Shown here piece after piece: positions 62,667-64,000 of a stretch of DNA of 64,000 bases (position 1 is its first letter; each line of letters begins with the position of its first letter). This DNA is from Bradyrhizobium diazoefficiens. GTDB taxonomy: Bacteria > Pseudomonadota > Alphaproteobacteria > Rhizobiales > Xanthobacteraceae. A model generated the notes under the pieces. It was not told the DNA's origin and searched no databases. It was given only the letters and a program-made list of their open reading frames with translations. Both the position numbers and the translations under genes were made by a program. The stretch is from contig NZ_CP067041.1 in the NCBI RefSeq assembly GCF_016599855.1, positions 806,001-870,000 on the forward strand, given 5' to 3'.

Positions 62667-63431
62667 ATGCGTTTTTTCTATCTGATTCAATTTTCCGGTG
62701 TTGCGCTTCTGTTGGCGCTGTCGCCGGGCCTGGCTCATGCTGCAACCGGCGGCGAGCCGGCCGCGGTGGTGCAGGTCGACATCGCGCCATGTCTCACGGC
62801 TGCGGCCGCCGATGACATGGACAAGGCCGCGTCAGCCTGCGCTGCCGTCATCGATAACGAGAAGACGGCGAAGCCCGACCTCATCAGGGCGCTGGTCGCG
62901 CGCGGCGCGCTGTTGGCGCGACACGACCAGATCGACCGCGCCATCGTCGACGATAGCCGCGCGTTGCTGCTCGATCCCACCCTTGCCGACGTGTTCAACG
63001 CGCGCGGCGAGCTCTGGCTGAAGAAGGGCGACAAGCCCAAGGCGGTGCGGGATTTTGGCGCGGCGCTCCGGATCGATCCGAACCACGAAAAGGCCATGGC
63101 TAATCACAAGGCGATGGCGCGCGAGCTCGAACGGCTTGGCGCGCAGATGGCTGTCGCCGGCAAGCCAAGCTCCAATTGTATGGGTGCGCGCCGGCTCGTG
63201 GAGAAGGCGATCTGCGGAAACCGTGAGCTCGCCGATCTCGACCGCGAGGTTTATGCCGCCAATGCGCGTGTCGTCCGCGAAGCGCGTAATGCCGCCGAGG
63301 CCAAATCGCTCCAGCGCGAGCAGGACGATTTCATTGCGCGCAGGAATGCCGGGTTCGGGCGGCGGGGGTACGATCTGAAGAAGGCGATGCAGGACAGGTT
63401 GCAACGGCTGAATGGGGTGGATGGGTACTAG
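62667..63431 (+). CDS. Exported TPR protein with LprI/DUF1311-like C-terminus
   Basis: A 254-aa protein with a signal peptide (MRFFYLIQFSGVALLLALSPGLAHA), a TPR unit (RGALLARHDQIDRAIVDDSRALLLDPTLADVFNARGELWLKKGDKPKAVRDFGAALRIDPNHEKA) and a C-terminal segment. The segment has C-x(4)-RRLVEKAICGNRELADLDREVYAANARV and then LQREQDDFIARRN, as in the lysozyme-inhibitor LprI-like family. The start at 62667 sits directly before the signal peptide. A role in lysozyme resistance is possible but unproven. Confidence 0.75.
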   Translation: MRFFYLIQFSGVALLLALSPGLAHAATGGEPAAVVQVDIAPCLTAAAADDMDKAASACAAVIDNEKTAKPDLIRALVARGALLARHDQIDRAIVDDSRALLLDPTLADVFNARGELWLKKGDKPKAVRDFGAALRIDPNHEKAMANHKAMARELERLGAQMAVAGKPSSNCMGARRLVEKAICGNRELADLDREVYAANARVVREARNAAEAKSLQREQDDFIARRNAGFGRRGYDLKKAMQDRLQRLNGVDGY

Positions 63432-63562
63432 CGGCGCTCTTCGCCTCTTCCCTCCTCCAAAAGGCCCATTCTTTTCAGCTTGAACCGCGGCCCGTTCCCG
63501 CGACAATAGCTCACAAATAAGGCCGGCACTTGATCCGGCGAATAAGGAACGGGAGCGCGGGA

Positions 63563-64000
63563 ATGAATGTCCGAGGGAACGTTGACGGCAAGAGCCTTTA
63601 TGACGATATCTATGCGCGCTCGCTGGCTGATCCCGAAGGGTTCTGGGCCGAGGCGGCGAAAGAGATCGACTGGATCGACCCACCAAACAAGATCTTCGAT
63701 GCCTCGCAAGGTGTCTACGGCCGCTGGTTCACCGGTGGCGTCGTCAACACCTGCTATAACGCACTCGACCGCCATGTCGAACGCGGTCGCGCCGACCAGG
63801 TCGCGCTGATCCACGATTCGCCGCTGACAAACTCTGTCACCAAGTTCACCTATGCCGAGCTGCTGGCCGAGGTGCAGGCACTCGCCGCCATCATGCAGGA
63901 TTTCGGCGTCGCCAAGGGCGATCGCGTTATCCTCTATATGCCGATGGTGCCGGAGGCTGTGGTTGCGATGCTCGCCTGCGCGCGCATCGGTGCGGTGCAT
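63563..64000 (+). CDS. prpE: Propionate--CoA ligase / acetyl-CoA synthetase family (3' end outside window)
   Basis: The first 146 codons of a gene running off the right edge. The N-terminal domain matches PrpE-type propionyl-CoA synthetases: FWAEAAKEIDWIDPPNKIFD, WFTGGVVNTCYNALDRHVE, RADQVALIHDSPLT and ILYMPMVPEAVVAMLACARIGAVH, the start of the AMP-binding domain. The gene therefore would activate propionate (or acetate/acetoacetate) to the CoA thioester. The ATG at 63563 has gggagcgcggga upstream. The catalytic core lies beyond the window. Confidence 0.9.
   Translation, partial: MNVRGNVDGKSLYDDIYARSLADPEGFWAEAAKEIDWIDPPNKIFDASQGVYGRWFTGGVVNTCYNALDRHVERGRADQVALIHDSPLTNSVTKFTYAELLAEVQALAAIMQDFGVAKGDRVILYMPMVPEAVVAMLACARIGAVH

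Overview
The window is a GC-rich, densely coding alphaproteobacterial chromosome segment. Gene order (DUF2948-hisD-UPF0262-LMW phosphatase-maf-yacG), protein sequences and the families of short palindromic intergenic repeats all suggest Bradyrhizobium or a close relative in the Nitrobacteraceae. This assignment is inference; no rRNA or species marker is present. 76 protein-level entries are listed: 73 coding regions (two cut by the window ends, one a speculative 29-codon ORF) and three broken genes. There are also two tRNA genes, one tRNA pseudogene, putative operators, two terminators and ten repeat elements.

Layout. 1-6296: a C-P lyase operon, phnG (cut by the window edge) H I J K L M N, for breaking down phosphonates, followed by a flavin-dependent PPOX-type gene. 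6953-11836: housekeeping and small-molecule enzymes (DUF6496 basic protein, alpha/beta hydrolase, O-acetylhomoserine sulfhydrylase, luciferase-like oxidoreductase, cyclic-nucleotide-binding protein) separated by repeats. 11837-13236: about 1.4 kb without protein genes, holding a structured dispersed element and tRNA-Thr(GGT). 13237-20889: a cNMP-binding/thioredoxin-reductase-like fusion, EthD-like and chloroperoxidase-like genes, then the conserved hisD-maf-yacG block, ending at tRNA-Phe(GAA) (21087-21162).

21151-35068 is the accessory part. A 14-bp direct repeat of the tRNA-Phe 3' end recurs at 27725-27738 inside a degenerate tRNA-Phe copy, so 21165-27724 looks like an old integrated segment. 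It carries two LysR regulators, a DUF1989 protein, a PuuE-like deacetylase, an azoreductase and an NCS1 permease; the likely theme is purine/ureide or related nitrogen compounds. Next come a sulfoquinovosidase with the KERW sulfonate-binding signature, two sugar ABC permeases, a binding protein and a divergent LacI regulator with a 16-bp palindromic operator candidate. This is a sulfoquinovose-glycoside uptake and hydrolysis locus without its own ATPase or desulfonation genes. It ends in two fused fragments of ABC permease genes.

35441-46312: a DUF1326-DUF2182 pair, a GGDEF-EAL protein, and a ureide cluster (LysR, a DctA-family transporter with an unusual binding site, ureidoglycolate lyase, ureidoglycine aminohydrolase). 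A pseudogene, a RibD-like reductase and an amine-oxidase-like flavoprotein follow. 46344-62562: a nicotinamidase-like hydrolase, a two-subunit CoA-transferase-like enzyme lacking the usual beta glutamate, TPR and aldo/keto reductase genes, a thioesterase, a Nudix hydrolase, several secreted proteins of unknown role, a TAXI-TRAP transporter set (binding protein, 4TM/12TM fusion permease, DUF1850), an SDR and a Na+/H+ antiporter. The window ends inside a propionate/acetyl-CoA synthetase gene.

Taken together the genes suit a soil or plant-associated heterotroph that scavenges organic phosphorus (phosphonates), organic sulfur/carbon (plant sulfolipid headgroup) and organic nitrogen (ureides). The observations most worth follow-up are the DctA paralogue beside ureidoglycolate genes, the KERW sulfoquinovosidase locus, the tRNA-Phe island with paired operators, and the redox-cysteine-less cNMP/TrxR fusion.
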